Both the position numbers and the translations under genes were made by a program. From contig NZ_CP011339.1 in NCBI RefSeq assembly GCF_001264245.1, positions 1,984,001-2,048,000 on the forward strand: a DNA stretch of 64,000 nt, read 5' to 3'. The DNA is from Microcystis panniformis FACHB-1757. GTDB taxonomy: Bacteria > Cyanobacteriota > Cyanobacteriia > Cyanobacteriales > Microcystaceae. Below, piece by piece: positions 54,219 to 62,781 of the stretch (positions are counted from its first letter, which is position 1; every line of letters starts with the position of its first letter). The notes below the pieces were generated by a model. That model searched no databases. It was given only the letters and a program-made list of their open reading frames with translations, and was not told the origin of the DNA.

Positions 54219-54506
54219 TGCTAATTAAAAGGTCGGGGATTATCTTTGATTTCTCTTGGTCAAAAATTAGAGTTTTCAATAAGTCCCCGATTGATGTTCT
54301 TAACAGTAAATCGCTTATTTTAAGAGCGATTTAGTCTTTGTTGCCTGTGCCTTTTTTGTTGCTAAATTGTTACAAAACTAAATAAAAAAAGCCTTGACAA
54401 TTGAGTTACTTTAGGTAAAAAATAAGACCAACCTAATGTTGTTAAGACTTAGGAAAAAAGACAATTTAAAAAATCAATGGCGTTAGCTAAAGCGGTTAAA
54501 CGAGGA
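54219..54506. other. Intergenic region
   Basis: AT-rich, no gene. A TTGACA box lies at about 54394 and AT-rich TAAAAAAT about 20 bases further, a possible plus-strand promoter with nothing intact behind it. AAATCGCTTATTTTAAGAGCGATTT near 54308 is an imperfect hairpin read as AAATCGCT / AGCGATTT. Confidence 0.4.
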
Positions 54507-54742
54507 TTAAAATAGCCTTATTTTTTTATTTAAAGAATTTAGATACTTATTTACAAATTCAGAAGGCGTTAAACATTCAAATTCACCTGTTTGTTGAACC
54601 AAAATCTTAATTAACTTATGATTAGCAGATATAAAACATTGAGATTGACCAACTTTTGCCGTTAAATAGACTCCTACATCTTCACGAGGAATTACTCCCA
54701 AAGCCTCCATTTCAGCTAACTCAAAATCATCAATCGGGACAT
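54507..54742 (-). pseudogene. PIN-domain protein, C-terminal fragment
   Basis: The minus frame reads VPIDDFELAEMEALGVIPRED, then VYLTAKVGQSQCFISANHKL, and ends NKYLNSLNKKIRLF. It resembles the last half of PIN-domain toxins (ISANHKLIK..ECLTPSEF). The 5' half is missing where the ISAs1 remnant begins at about 54743. Confidence 0.55.
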
Positions 54743-55350
54743 AAAAAACTTAAAGTTTTGCCAAATCCTTCCAATTATTTCTCCACTCCAATAAGTGCTT
54801 GGAGTAGCGAACATGGGTTAGTCTTAGCCCAAGAAAAAGTGGACAGTAAATCCAATGAAATTACCGCCGTGCCGCTCAGAAGTGCAATTGCTCAATCTCA
54901 AGGGAGCGATAGTCACTTTGGATGCCATGGGAACCCAGACGGAAATTGCCCAACAAATCAAGTCTGGGGGCGGAGATGACGTCTTAGCCCTCAAAGGCAA
55001 TCAGGGCAAGCTCTTTCAACAAGTAGAAGGCTGGTTTGACCAAGCTATAGCCGGGGATTGGCAAGGGATTGAATACAGCTACCACGAAAAGGTGGAGTCG
55101 GGGCATCACCGGATCGAAACCCGTCAAATTTGGGTGGTGCCGGTGTCCCAATTACCGCCCCTGCATCGGCAGAGTCTGTGGCCTGGCCTAACCACCGTAG
55201 TCATGGTTCGCAGTGTCCGCCAATTATGGAATAAAACTACTACAGAAATTCGCTTCTTCATCAGTAGTTTAGCAGCGGATGCCCAAAAACACGCCGAGGT
55301 GATTCGCGGACATTGGAGTATTGAAAATAGTCTCCATTGGGTACTCGATG
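54743..55350 (+). pseudogene. ISAs1-family transposase fragment
   Basis: From WSSEHGLVLAQEKVDSKSNE, and after a frame change near 54890 LKGAIVTLDAMGTQTEIAQQ, ALKGNQGKLF and RGHWSIENSLHWVLDV, the order matches the central and C-terminal part of ISAs1 transposases. Both the N-terminus and the last ~80 residues are missing. The 3' end is cut by the IS630 element that starts at 55351. Confidence 0.82.
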
Positions 55351-56448
55351 TTATACTTTAGACGTTCATAATCTGAGATTTATTAAACTTCTGAAATCGT
55401 AGAGTCAGCAAGGAATCCAGTTCTTTTTTATGTTTCAAATGGGCATCATTCAAACATTCATAAATGGCTGAAGAAAAGTCAGAAAAGTTTTCATAATATT
55501 TACCATATAAACATTTCTTTTTGACCAATTTCCACAGCCTTTTAATTAAATTTAGATTAGGTGAATAAGACGGCAGATAGAGCAGTTCTATTGACAAAGA
55601 AAGAGCCAATTCTTCAACAATTTTACATTTTTGATAGCGGGCATTATCTAAGACTAGAGTGATGGGAATCATTAGTCCTAAAGCAGCTATTTTTGACCGG
55701 AGTTCACAGACTTGAGTTGCCGTAATATAATTGTCATATGTTACCAGAATAACTTCATGAGTTATTGCATTTAATGCTCCTAAAACATTGAAGCGTTTAC
55801 GCCCGCTCGGTGACTTAACAAAAAGTCTCTCAAAACACCAAACAAAACCGAGAAATGCTCCCATGACGAAGTGAGCGGCATCAACAAAAAAAACAGCCCT
55901 TTTTCCTTCTTTTGCCTCATTTAGTCTGGGTTCTAGCTTTTTTTCTTTGTAGTCCTCTTGTTCATCTGGGTCAGCTTTAGAAGGAAGAGAACCTACTTTT
56001 AAACATTTCATTCCCATTGATTTTAAAAATTTTCTCACTTGGGTAGGACTTCGTTTTATTCCCGTCAATTCTTCTATCCTATATACAGCTTCATTTATTG
56101 TGGCTGGTGGATTTTTCTCGAAGTATTTTTTGAGGGTTTCTTTTTGAAACTCTAATTCACTTTTAGGGCGATAGAAGTTGATTTCTTTTAATTTTTCTAT
56201 TCCGCCTTCTTGATAATCGCGAAGATAGGTTAATAAGGTATTTGGCGAGATTCCTGCTAACTGACAAATTTTTTGGTGCGGTATCTTTTGGCTTTTTAAC
56301 CAGAGAACTTCCATCTTCAGTTGAACCCGGGGATGGGGATGATGAAATCTTTCATAATACAGTGAGTTCTTTTCTTCTTCCGTGAATTCTAGGTTAATCA
56401 TGTTTTTAATGAGTGCTTTGCTTCTAATTATGACTCTTAAACTATATT
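55351..56448 (-). mobile_element. IS630-family element inserted into ISAs1 remnant
   Basis: The ends are TATACTTTAGACGT on the left and the complement of TATAGTTTAAGAGTC on the right, imperfect inverted repeats with TA at both borders. The left end falls inside the ISAs1 transposase. It is a close relative of the copy cut by the window start. Confidence 0.8.
55358..56401 (-). CDS. IS630-family transposase with catalytic Glu changed to Lys
   Basis: A complete 347-residue transposase: helix-turn-helix N-terminus (HQKICQLAGISPNTLLTYLR), Asp in VFFVDAAHFVMG, Asp in LVLDNARYQK, then NLIKRLWKLVK. In the copy at 1-443 the last motif is NLIERLW; the family's third catalytic residue is this Glu. A single G to A change (GAA to AAA) therefore probably makes this copy catalytically dead although the frame is intact. 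Confidence 0.88.
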   Translation of the reverse strand: MINLEFTEEEKNSLYYERFHHPHPRVQLKMEVLWLKSQKIPHQKICQLAGISPNTLLTYLRDYQEGGIEKLKEINFYRPKSELEFQKETLKKYFEKNPPATINEAVYRIEELTGIKRSPTQVRKFLKSMGMKCLKVGSLPSKADPDEQEDYKEKKLEPRLNEAKEGKRAVFFVDAAHFVMGAFLGFVWCFERLFVKSPSGRKRFNVLGALNAITHEVILVTYDNYITATQVCELRSKIAALGLMIPITLVLDNARYQKCKIVEELALSLSIELLYLPSYSPNLNLIKRLWKLVKKKCLYGKYYENFSDFSSAIYECLNDAHLKHKKELDSLLTLRFQKFNKSQIMNV

Positions 56449-56677
56449 ATTGTCCTTGAGTAAAAAATGCAAGTTGTAGCCGTGCAAAGTATAGATAGAG
56501 CGGGGGGTCTAGCCAAACGACCCCCTAAAGAAATAGAGTGGTTAGGACAACCACTCAAAATTTTAAAATGTTACCTTCATTCTATCAGGCTTGTTTACAG
56601 GCGAACCTTAGCGAGGCGAGCTATTTGACCTTACAGCTCCTAATCCTGCTCTTACAAAGTCATCGGATAGTCCAACT
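56449..56677. other. Spacer with two consecutive strong hairpins
   Basis: GGGGGTC/GACCCCC (56503-56509 with 56519-56525) is followed by GAGTGGTT/AACCACTC (56536-56543 with 56549-56556). TTAGCGAGGCGAGCTA near 56608 is a third small hairpin. No coding frame. It may be the structured end of a lost element or a small RNA. Confidence 0.55.
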
Positions 56678-58358
56678 AGGGTTTGCTGAATAACTGTGAA
56701 ATACTTATGATATAAGGATTACAGCCATATTAAATTCCCAAAAAGTCAAGAAAAAGGGACAGAAAACGGCTAAAATTGCTAAAATACCCTTGCACTTATC
56801 CGACAAGAACATATGTACCGAAAAACGAACGAGTCTTCAATTGCCCCAGAAAACTTTGAGTTGCCTTTTGAGGGAAAATTATCAGCAGATAATCGCTGGA
56901 TAATAATGGCAGAGTTAATTCCCTGGGAAGAATTTGAAGAAGAATATGCCCAAAATTTTGACGAAGAAATGGGTGCGCCAGCCAAACCATTTAGGATGGC
57001 ATTAGGAGCATTAATTATTAAGGAAAAATTAAAAACAAGCGACAGGGAAACCATAGAGCAAATCAAGGAAAACCCCTATTTACAGTATTTTCTAGGGATG
57101 TCAGCCTATAGTAATGAAGCTCTATTTGATGCGACAATGTTCGTTAATTTTCGTAAAAGAATCAGTAAGAATTTAATCAATAAAATTAATAAAAGAATGG
57201 TGATGAGAGAGAGAAAAAAGAAGGAAATTGAAGAAAAAAGTGAAAGAAAAGAAGAAGAAAAAGAGAGTCAAATAAAAAATAAAGGAAAATTAATATTAGA
57301 TGCAAGTTGCGCACCTGCTGATCTAAGTTATCCCCAGGATTTAGGGATATTAAATCAAGCAAGAAAGAAAACAGAAAACATTCTAGATTGTCTCTATCAA
57401 AGTTTGAGAATCAAGCTGAAGAAAAAGCCAAGAACTTATAGAAAAAGAGCGAGAAAAGATTATTTAAAAGTAGCCAAAAAACGTCGTTGTTCTCAAAAAG
57501 AAAGACGAGAAGCTATCAAGAAGCAACTGCAATATATCAAAAGAAATCTATCTCAAATAGAGAAATTAATCGAGGGGGGATCAGAGTTAAGTAGTCTCAG
57601 CAAAAGAAACTACAAAATGTTGTTAGTGGTGACAGAAGTTTATCGTCAACAATTGTGGATGTGGGAAAATAAATCATCGAGAATTGATGATAGAATTGTG
57701 AGTATAACCCAACCACACATCCGCCCTATCGTTAGAGGAAAAGCAGGAAAACCAGTTGAATTTGGAGCAAAAATCTCAGTAAGCTGTTTTGAGAGTTATG
57801 TATTTTTAGACCATTTAAGTTGGGATAATTTTAATGAATCTGGGGACTTACAAGCGCAAGTAGAAGAGTATAAAGAATTCACAGGATATTATCCAGAATC
57901 AGTTCATGTTGATAAAATTTATCGAACTAGAAAAAATCTAGCTTGGTGTAAAGAAAGAGGAATTAGAATCAGTGGAGTTCCTCTAGGAAGACCACCTAAA
58001 AATATTAGTAAAGAAACTAAAAAACAAGCTCTTGAGGATGAAGGAATTCGGAATGCAATTGAAGGTAAATTTGGTCAAGCAAAAAGAAGATATAGTCTTG
58101 ATTGTATCATGACAAAACTTGATAAAACTTCAGAAACTTCCATTGCCATTACTTTTTTAGTCATCAATCTTTCTAACCTGCTTAGACAGGTTAACTGTCT
58201 TTTTTTGTCCCTATTTCTTTATACATCTAAATTTAGCTTTATTCATCCCTCTTTGATTAGAAAAGATGATAAAAAAGCTGATTTCTCAACAGAAAAACTT
58301 ATCTTAAATTCGGGCTGATTTTTGAGAGTTTTTGTTTTTTACTTTTTCAGCAAACCCT
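56678..58358 (+). mobile_element. IS5/IS1182-like insertion sequence, copy 2
   Basis: Same ends (AGGGTTTGCTGAATAACT and complement of AGGGTTTGCTGAAAAAGT) and the same gene as 15691-17371. No target duplication: the left flank is unrelated DNA (..TCCAACT) and the right flank is the IS110 5' end (AGATATCTAGAACC). This suggests a recombination or deletion at one end after insertion. Confidence 0.88.
56813..58318 (+). CDS. IS5/IS1182-like transposase, copy 2
   Basis: 501 residues, identical to the protein at 15826-17331. Catalytic motifs LILDASCAPADL, HVDKIYRTRKN and IEGKFGQAKRRY are intact. Identity of both copies shows recent spread or gene conversion. Confidence 0.9.
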   Translation: MYRKTNESSIAPENFELPFEGKLSADNRWIIMAELIPWEEFEEEYAQNFDEEMGAPAKPFRMALGALIIKEKLKTSDRETIEQIKENPYLQYFLGMSAYSNEALFDATMFVNFRKRISKNLINKINKRMVMRERKKKEIEEKSERKEEEKESQIKNKGKLILDASCAPADLSYPQDLGILNQARKKTENILDCLYQSLRIKLKKKPRTYRKRARKDYLKVAKKRRCSQKERREAIKKQLQYIKRNLSQIEKLIEGGSELSSLSKRNYKMLLVVTEVYRQQLWMWENKSSRIDDRIVSITQPHIRPIVRGKAGKPVEFGAKISVSCFESYVFLDHLSWDNFNESGDLQAQVEEYKEFTGYYPESVHVDKIYRTRKNLAWCKERGIRISGVPLGRPPKNISKETKKQALEDEGIRNAIEGKFGQAKRRYSLDCIMTKLDKTSETSIAITFLVINLSNLLRQVNCLFLSLFLYTSKFSFIHPSLIRKDDKKADFSTEKLILNSG

Positions 58359-58746
58359 AGATATCTAGAACCTCTTTACTGACATCGATCCCTACCCATG
58401 TTTTTTCTTCTGTCATCGTTTATGCTGGGGTTAAGTTATTTTGTCCCTTTGGTAACTCGTCCTTGCGAAGACGAGGTTAATCCTAAGGGCGATTGTTCGA
58501 GCTTGTCTCCTCGGGATGACGGCGTGGCTCCGGTGGCTACCCAACGGTGTCAAGCACCTCGGTTGAACTGGATGTCCACGCCCTTTTTCAGAATATAGGC
58601 ACCCAAGCTACAAAGCGGTATTTTTTACCTAGGTTGGGACGGGTTGCCTACTTCTCAAGATACAAGGTTGGGTTGAAGCATGAAACCCAACGCCTGCATG
58701 GGTTACGCTACCGCTAACCCATCCTACAAATAATTGTGCCTCCCTA
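58359..58746. repeat. IS110 5' end and flank, copy 2 of a ~390-bp duplication
   Basis: Repeats 30318-30709: first ~40 bases of the IS110 transposase gene (in reverse), its upstream region, and the GGATGGGTTAGC repeat ending CCTCCCTACTTA. The IS110 gene itself is missing on this side, where IS copy 2 abuts. Confidence 0.85.
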
Positions 58747-58749
58747 CTT

Positions 58750-59383
58750 AAATTTAACAAACTTAACATCTGAGTCAGCAGCGAGAGTGTAAGTCGGGAT
58801 TAGCAATTCTCGCTGGCACTAGCGATCGCTGTTGTCCCGAGAGCAGCGGGAGTAATTGCCCGAATTTTTAGCCCACAGAGACGAGGTATTTTTTGAGCAT
58901 TCATTGCGAAATTTGTCAAATTATTTAAGAAATGTGAAGGAGCGCAAAGGAAAATTAAAAGAAGGGAAGATATAGATGTTGGGGAGAATACTAAGTGCTA
59001 ATCTAGGGTTATCCCATCTATTCCGAGGTTAACCGTCCCACGGGAGAAACAATCACCGGATTCCCCTGCTGGCGGCGAAAATCGGTTTCTTTAAATAAAA
59101 GTTAACAGAACTTCGCACTTCTGTTAAGAAAAGGTTTACAGAAACTTGTTAGAATAGAGGTAGATAAATCCAGTTGCAAATAGGCGCTCGACCCGATGAA
59201 TTTTCCGCGCGATCCGACAAAAAAAAGAGAACGAGAACACCGACAATATCTAGACTGTGACCTCTAATTGACTTTCACTCAACAGCGCAATCGAGCAGTT
59301 TTTTGAGGATTAAATTCCTAGCATCAACACCCCTTAAAAATAGTTGATGTGGGCAGTCCATAGCAAAATTTTTAGATGGAGTA
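58750..59383 (+). promoter_or_regulatory. Long upstream region and leader of lrtA
   Basis: No protein gene of normal size. A perfect 8-base inverted repeat TAACAGAA/TTCTGTTA (59103-59110, 59119-59126) lies about 24 bases before TAGAAT (59150-59155), a good -10 candidate. That would give a leader of about 220 nt. In it the short frame MNFPRDPTKKREREHRQYLD (ATG 59196, stop 59267) is a possible upstream ORF. A long 5' leader affecting mRNA stability is known for cyanobacterial lrtA. Confidence 0.5.
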
Positions 59384-59989
59384 GTGAGTATGAAGCTATT
59401 GATTCAGGGCAATAATATCGCTGTCACCGAACCTATTCATGATTATGTGGAACAAAAGCTGGAGAAAGCGGTGAAACATTTTAACGGCATAACCACAAAA
59501 GTCGATGTTCACCTCTCCGTGGAAAAGAATGCGCGCATTCCCGATCGCCACAAGGCAGAAGTAACGGTTTATGCTAATGGAACAGTGATTCGCGCTCAAG
59601 AAGGAAGCGAAAATTTGTACGCAAGTATTGATTTAGTTTCTGATAAAATCGCTCGTCAACTCCGCAAGTATAAAGAAAGACTGGTGGATCATCGCACCAA
59701 CGCCACCGTTAAAACTAGCGAGGTGGTGCAAGAGAAACCCTTAGATGATAACCTAATTGGCGATCGCACTCCCGAATTACCTGCGGAAGTAGTGCGGATG
59801 AAATACTTTGCCATGCCACCGATGACTATTGAGGAAGCACTAACACAATTGCAATTAGTCGATCACGATTTCTATATGTTCTGCAACAAAGACACGAACG
59901 AAATCAATGTTATCTATCAACGCAATCACGGCGGTTTTGGTGTTATTCAACCCCGTCCCGTCAACCTAAATGGCAAAGAATCCAATTAA
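59384..59989 (+). CDS. lrtA: Ribosome hibernation promoting factor / light-repressed protein LrtA
   Basis: About 200 residues, the long form of HPF. The N-terminal domain (MKLLIQGNNIAVTEPIHDYV..VDVHLSVEKNA..AEVTVYANG) binds the 30S decoding centre, and the C-terminal domain (VVRMKYFAMPPMTIEEALTQLQLVDHDFYMF) mediates 70S dimer formation. In cyanobacteria its transcript accumulates in the dark. I see GTG 59384 and ATG 59390 as possible starts; ATG (MKLLIQG) matches the family. It is followed by a strong terminator shared with hspA. Confidence 0.94.
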   Translation: MSMKLLIQGNNIAVTEPIHDYVEQKLEKAVKHFNGITTKVDVHLSVEKNARIPDRHKAEVTVYANGTVIRAQEGSENLYASIDLVSDKIARQLRKYKERLVDHRTNATVKTSEVVQEKPLDDNLIGDRTPELPAEVVRMKYFAMPPMTIEEALTQLQLVDHDFYMFCNKDTNEINVIYQRNHGGFGVIQPRPVNLNGKESN

Positions 59990-60011
59990 CAGTTAGCGAC
60001 TACAAATAAAA

Positions 60012-60043
60012 CAAAAGACTGGAGAAATTCTCCAGTCTTTTTC
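60012..60043. terminator. Bidirectional terminator between lrtA and hspA
   Basis: AAAAGACTGGAGAA and TTCTCCAGTCTTTT form a perfect stem with A and T runs on both sides, so it can stop both convergent transcripts. Confidence 0.9.
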
Positions 60044-60047
60044 TCAT

Positions 60048-60458
60048 CTAACCAAGATTAACTTTAACCACTTTATTTTTTTCTGCCACCGCTTTCGGGA
60101 GGGTGAGATAAAGAACACCGTCTTGATAGTTAGCGGTAACTTGGCTATTTTGCACCTCCACTGGTAGGGTAATCAAGCGACTAAATTTACCATAATAAAA
60201 CTCGCTGTTTTCTACCTCGGCAGGGCATTCACGTTGCCCGTTAATAGCCACCATTTGCTTGCTAACCTCCACATCGATATCTTTAATATCCATGCCGGGT
60301 AATTCGATTTTTAATTCCACGGAATCCTCGTTAACAGAGATTTCCACCGGGGGACGAGACACCAAGGAAGTTGTCGGTAATACTTCTTGAAAAAGTTGAT
60401 CGATTTGACGTTGGACAGAATTAATTTCGAGGAAGGGAGAATAAAGAGTGAAAGCCAT
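60048..60458 (-). CDS. hspA: Small heat-shock protein Hsp20/alpha-crystallin
   Basis: A 136-residue chaperone (Hsp17 type) that holds unfolding proteins and stabilises thylakoid membranes. The alpha-crystallin domain runs from PPVEISVNEDSVELKIELPGM (split as PPVEISVNEDS and ELKIELPGMD) to the motif YQDGVLYLTLPKA, which includes the conserved GVLxLxLPK. Convergent with lrtA. A 29-base stretch before the start can pair and may act as a heat-sensing leader. Confidence 0.93.
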   Translation of the reverse strand: MAFTLYSPFLEINSVQRQIDQLFQEVLPTTSLVSRPPVEISVNEDSVELKIELPGMDIKDIDVEVSKQMVAINGQRECPAEVENSEFYYGKFSRLITLPVEVQNSQVTANYQDGVLYLTLPKAVAEKNKVVKVNLG

Positions 60459-60474
60459 AGTAATAATTTCCTTG

Positions 60475-60503
60475 AGAGGTTTTCTCTGACTGCGATTACC
60501 TCT
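60475..60503 (-). promoter_or_regulatory. Possible leader hairpin of hspA
   Basis: In the minus-strand leader AGAGGT (60503-60498) can pair with ACCTCT (60480-60475), placing the AAGGAAA ribosome-binding site directly after the stem. The hsp17 leader of Synechocystis is a proven RNA thermometer; here only a plausible hairpin is seen. Confidence 0.35.
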
Positions 60504-60571
60504 ATCTTAAGCAACTAACTTGACTTCCACAAGGCGGTTTTCAGGAAATAAAAAGTAGCAATAACCGATAC

Positions 60572-60657
60572 AGTTTCAGTTGTCAGTTATCAGTTATCAG
60601 TGGGAAGTTGTAGGGTGTGGGGTGTGGGGTGTGGGGTGTGGGGTGTGGGGTGTGGGG
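60572..60657. repeat. TTATCAG heptamers and GGGGTGT heptamers
   Basis: TTATCAG units (60572-60600) are followed by GGGGTGT repeated about six times (60613-60657). The latter fits a G-quadruplex pattern with TGT loops on the plus strand. The same heptamer flanks the group II intron at 38377-38404 and 39189-39205. Confidence 0.85.
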
Positions 60658-60676
60658 AGAATAAATAAAAATAATC

Positions 60677-62093
60677 GGCTCTTCTCGACTTTGTGTGATA
60701 ATTTTTGCTTATGGAATCGTGAAATGTTTACTGAGAAAGACTTTTGGGACTATTTTTCTGAAGAAACTATCATTATAGACCCTGACAGGGGGACAAGCCA
60801 GCTGAAAAGCTTATGTAGCATGGAATACAGACACAGACTCCAAAAAAAGATAAGTCATATTTACCATATATGACCTAAATAACGAAAATGATAAGTGAAC
60901 TATACCAGAAAGTGTTAGAAAATGAACTGGGGCGAGCCAGATATCTACTGTTGTTAATGGTAGTTGGAACCTTGCAAATATTGAAGCAAGCAAAGTTAGA
61001 GATATTAGCTGAAGCCTTACCAATACCAATCCTGTTTGAGAGTCGGAGAAAAAAACTAAAAAGATTTTTAAAGCTGGAAATTCTGAATATTGAAAAAATC
61101 TGGTTTCTCTGCTTAAAAGAGATGTTAAAACAGCAGGAGAGATTCACAATAAAAGGATTAGTATATATTGCCATAGACCGAACGAGTTGGGGAGCAATTA
61201 ATATCTTGATGGTGAGTCTAATTTATGACAAGAGAGCCATCCCAATCTATTGGGAGATATTGGATAAAAAAGGAAGTAGTAATCTCGAAGAACAGCAGCG
61301 AGTATTGGGGAAAATATTGAAGGTGCTATCAGGTCATAAAATCGTGGTGTTAGGAGATAGAGAATTTTGCTCAGTCAGTCTTGGAAAGTGGCTTTGGGAG
61401 CAGAGTTTATACTTTTGTTTAAGACAAAAAAAAAGTACAAATGTCAAGACAAAAGAAGGAATTTATCAAGAAATGAGAGAGTTAGGTTTAAGTCCAGGAA
61501 CTCAACTATTTTTGAATGATGTCAATATTACAAAAGAGCAGGGATTTGGACAGTTTAACTTAGCTGGTAAGTGGAAAAAAACCTATCGGGGTTTTCAAAC
61601 AAAAGAACCTTGGTATATTCTGACAAATTTTGGGGATTTAGAGACGGCAATAATTGCCTATCAAAAAAGATTTGATATTGAGGAGATGTTCCGAGATTTT
61701 AAGTCGGGAGGCTATAGCTTAGAAGGTTCTCAATTAGCACCGCAATACTTATCAAAGCTGATAATTGTTATAGCTATCGCCTATACAAGTGCCACACTGC
61801 AAGGTAAAAAAATTAAGGATATGGGAATCCAAAAATATGTCACAAGACCTGAAAAAAGATATAAAGGTCAACGCAGACACAGTAGTTTTTATGTGGGTCA
61901 ACATCTCTATCATTGGCTCCAGCTACATCAAATGTTCCAAAAAAATATAGAAGAGTTAATGCAAATTAGCCGCTATCGGTTGAAGGATTACATCAAAGGA
62001 CAAAGAGCGATATCGCTTGCCCTATCTACCTTCTAGCTCGCTTGTCCCCCTCTCAGTTATAGACCTCATTTCCACACAGAAACCAGAAGAGCC
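60677..62093 (+). mobile_element. IS4-type insertion sequence, 1417 bp, apparently intact
   Basis: Ends are GGCTCTTCTCGACTTTGTGT and the complement of GGCTCTTCTGGTTTCTGTGT, with AATAATC repeated on both sides (60670-60676 and 62094-62100) as a 7-bp target duplication. One intact transposase. The MITE at 48220-48352 shares both ends and also a 7-bp target duplication. Confidence 0.9.
60888..62036 (+). CDS. IS4-family transposase
   Basis: A 382-residue transposase with Asp in YIAIDRTSWGAIN, Asp in VVLGDREFCSVS and the signature YQKRFDIEEMFRDFKSGGY, which gives the Y-x2-R-x3-E-x6-K motif. All catalytic residues are present. It ends near the right terminus (YIKGQRAISLALSTF). Probably active and the likely source of transposase for the 48220 MITE. 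Confidence 0.92.
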   Translation: MISELYQKVLENELGRARYLLLLMVVGTLQILKQAKLEILAEALPIPILFESRRKKLKRFLKLEILNIEKIWFLCLKEMLKQQERFTIKGLVYIAIDRTSWGAINILMVSLIYDKRAIPIYWEILDKKGSSNLEEQQRVLGKILKVLSGHKIVVLGDREFCSVSLGKWLWEQSLYFCLRQKKSTNVKTKEGIYQEMRELGLSPGTQLFLNDVNITKEQGFGQFNLAGKWKKTYRGFQTKEPWYILTNFGDLETAIIAYQKRFDIEEMFRDFKSGGYSLEGSQLAPQYLSKLIIVIAIAYTSATLQGKKIKDMGIQKYVTRPEKRYKGQRRHSSFYVGQHLYHWLQLHQMFQKNIEELMQISRYRLKDYIKGQRAISLALSTF

Positions 62094-62139
62094 AATAATC
62101 TCCTGTCTCCTGTCTCCTATCTCCTGACGACCGCCTTCG

Positions 62140-62781
62140 TTATAACCATTGTTGTAATTCTGGCCAACCCAAACCCTGACGCACGATATCCGGTTGATCG
62201 CCGGTAAAATCAACAATTGTTGACACTTCCGAACCGGGAGCCGAACCATCTTCGATAATTAAATCAACGATATGATCGAGGGCATCGAATAGCCTAGCGG
62301 TTTCTAATCCCTTGGTGGGAAAATCCCCCTCCTGATCGGGAAGATGAGCAGAACTAGAGATAATGGGATTTTCTAGGGTTTCGAGAATAGTGCGACAAAT
62401 AACGTGATCGGGAACCCGGATACCAGTGGTTTTCCGCTTCGGATTCATCACCACTTTCGGCACTAATTTAGTCGCCGGTAAGAGAAAAGTGTAGGGACCG
62501 GGTATAACTCGTCGCATAATTTTATAAGCATAATCGCTGACCACTGCGTACTCGGAAATATTCGACAAAGAAGAACAGAGAAACGTCAAGGGTTTATCAT
62601 TAGATAGTTGCTTGATTTGGCGAACTCGTTCGACGGCGGATTTCACATTGAGATCGCAACCGATCGCATAGACGGTATCGGTAGGATAAAGCATAATTGC
62701 CCCATTTTTCAGGGCATGACAGATTTCTTGGATAGAACGTTGTTGGGGATTTTCCGGATGGAGAGAGTAAATAGTAGCCAT
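62140..62781 (-). CDS. Sua5/YciO/TsaC-family threonylcarbamoyl-AMP synthase-like protein
   Basis: A 213-residue YrdC-domain protein. The motif MLYPTDTVYAIGCD (about 30-43) and KPLTFLCSSL mark the nucleotide/threonine-binding cleft, and IIEDGSAPGSEVSTIVDF the end of the domain. TsaC/Sua5 makes threonylcarbamoyl-AMP for the t6A modification of tRNAs reading ANN codons. The related YciO group has a similar sequence but less certain activity, and I cannot tell which applies. Its start codon overlaps the larC start region on the opposite strand. Confidence 0.85.
   Translation of the reverse strand: MATIYSLHPENPQQRSIQEICHALKNGAIMLYPTDTVYAIGCDLNVKSAVERVRQIKQLSNDKPLTFLCSSLSNISEYAVVSDYAYKIMRRVIPGPYTFLLPATKLVPKVVMNPKRKTTGIRVPDHVICRTILETLENPIISSSAHLPDQEGDFPTKGLETARLFDALDHIVDLIIEDGSAPGSEVSTIVDFTGDQPDIVRQGLGWPELQQWL

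Noticed and set aside
62022..62249. 75-codon minus-strand open frame
   Set aside because: It spans the right end of the IS4-type element and the end of the Sua5-like gene in a shadow frame.
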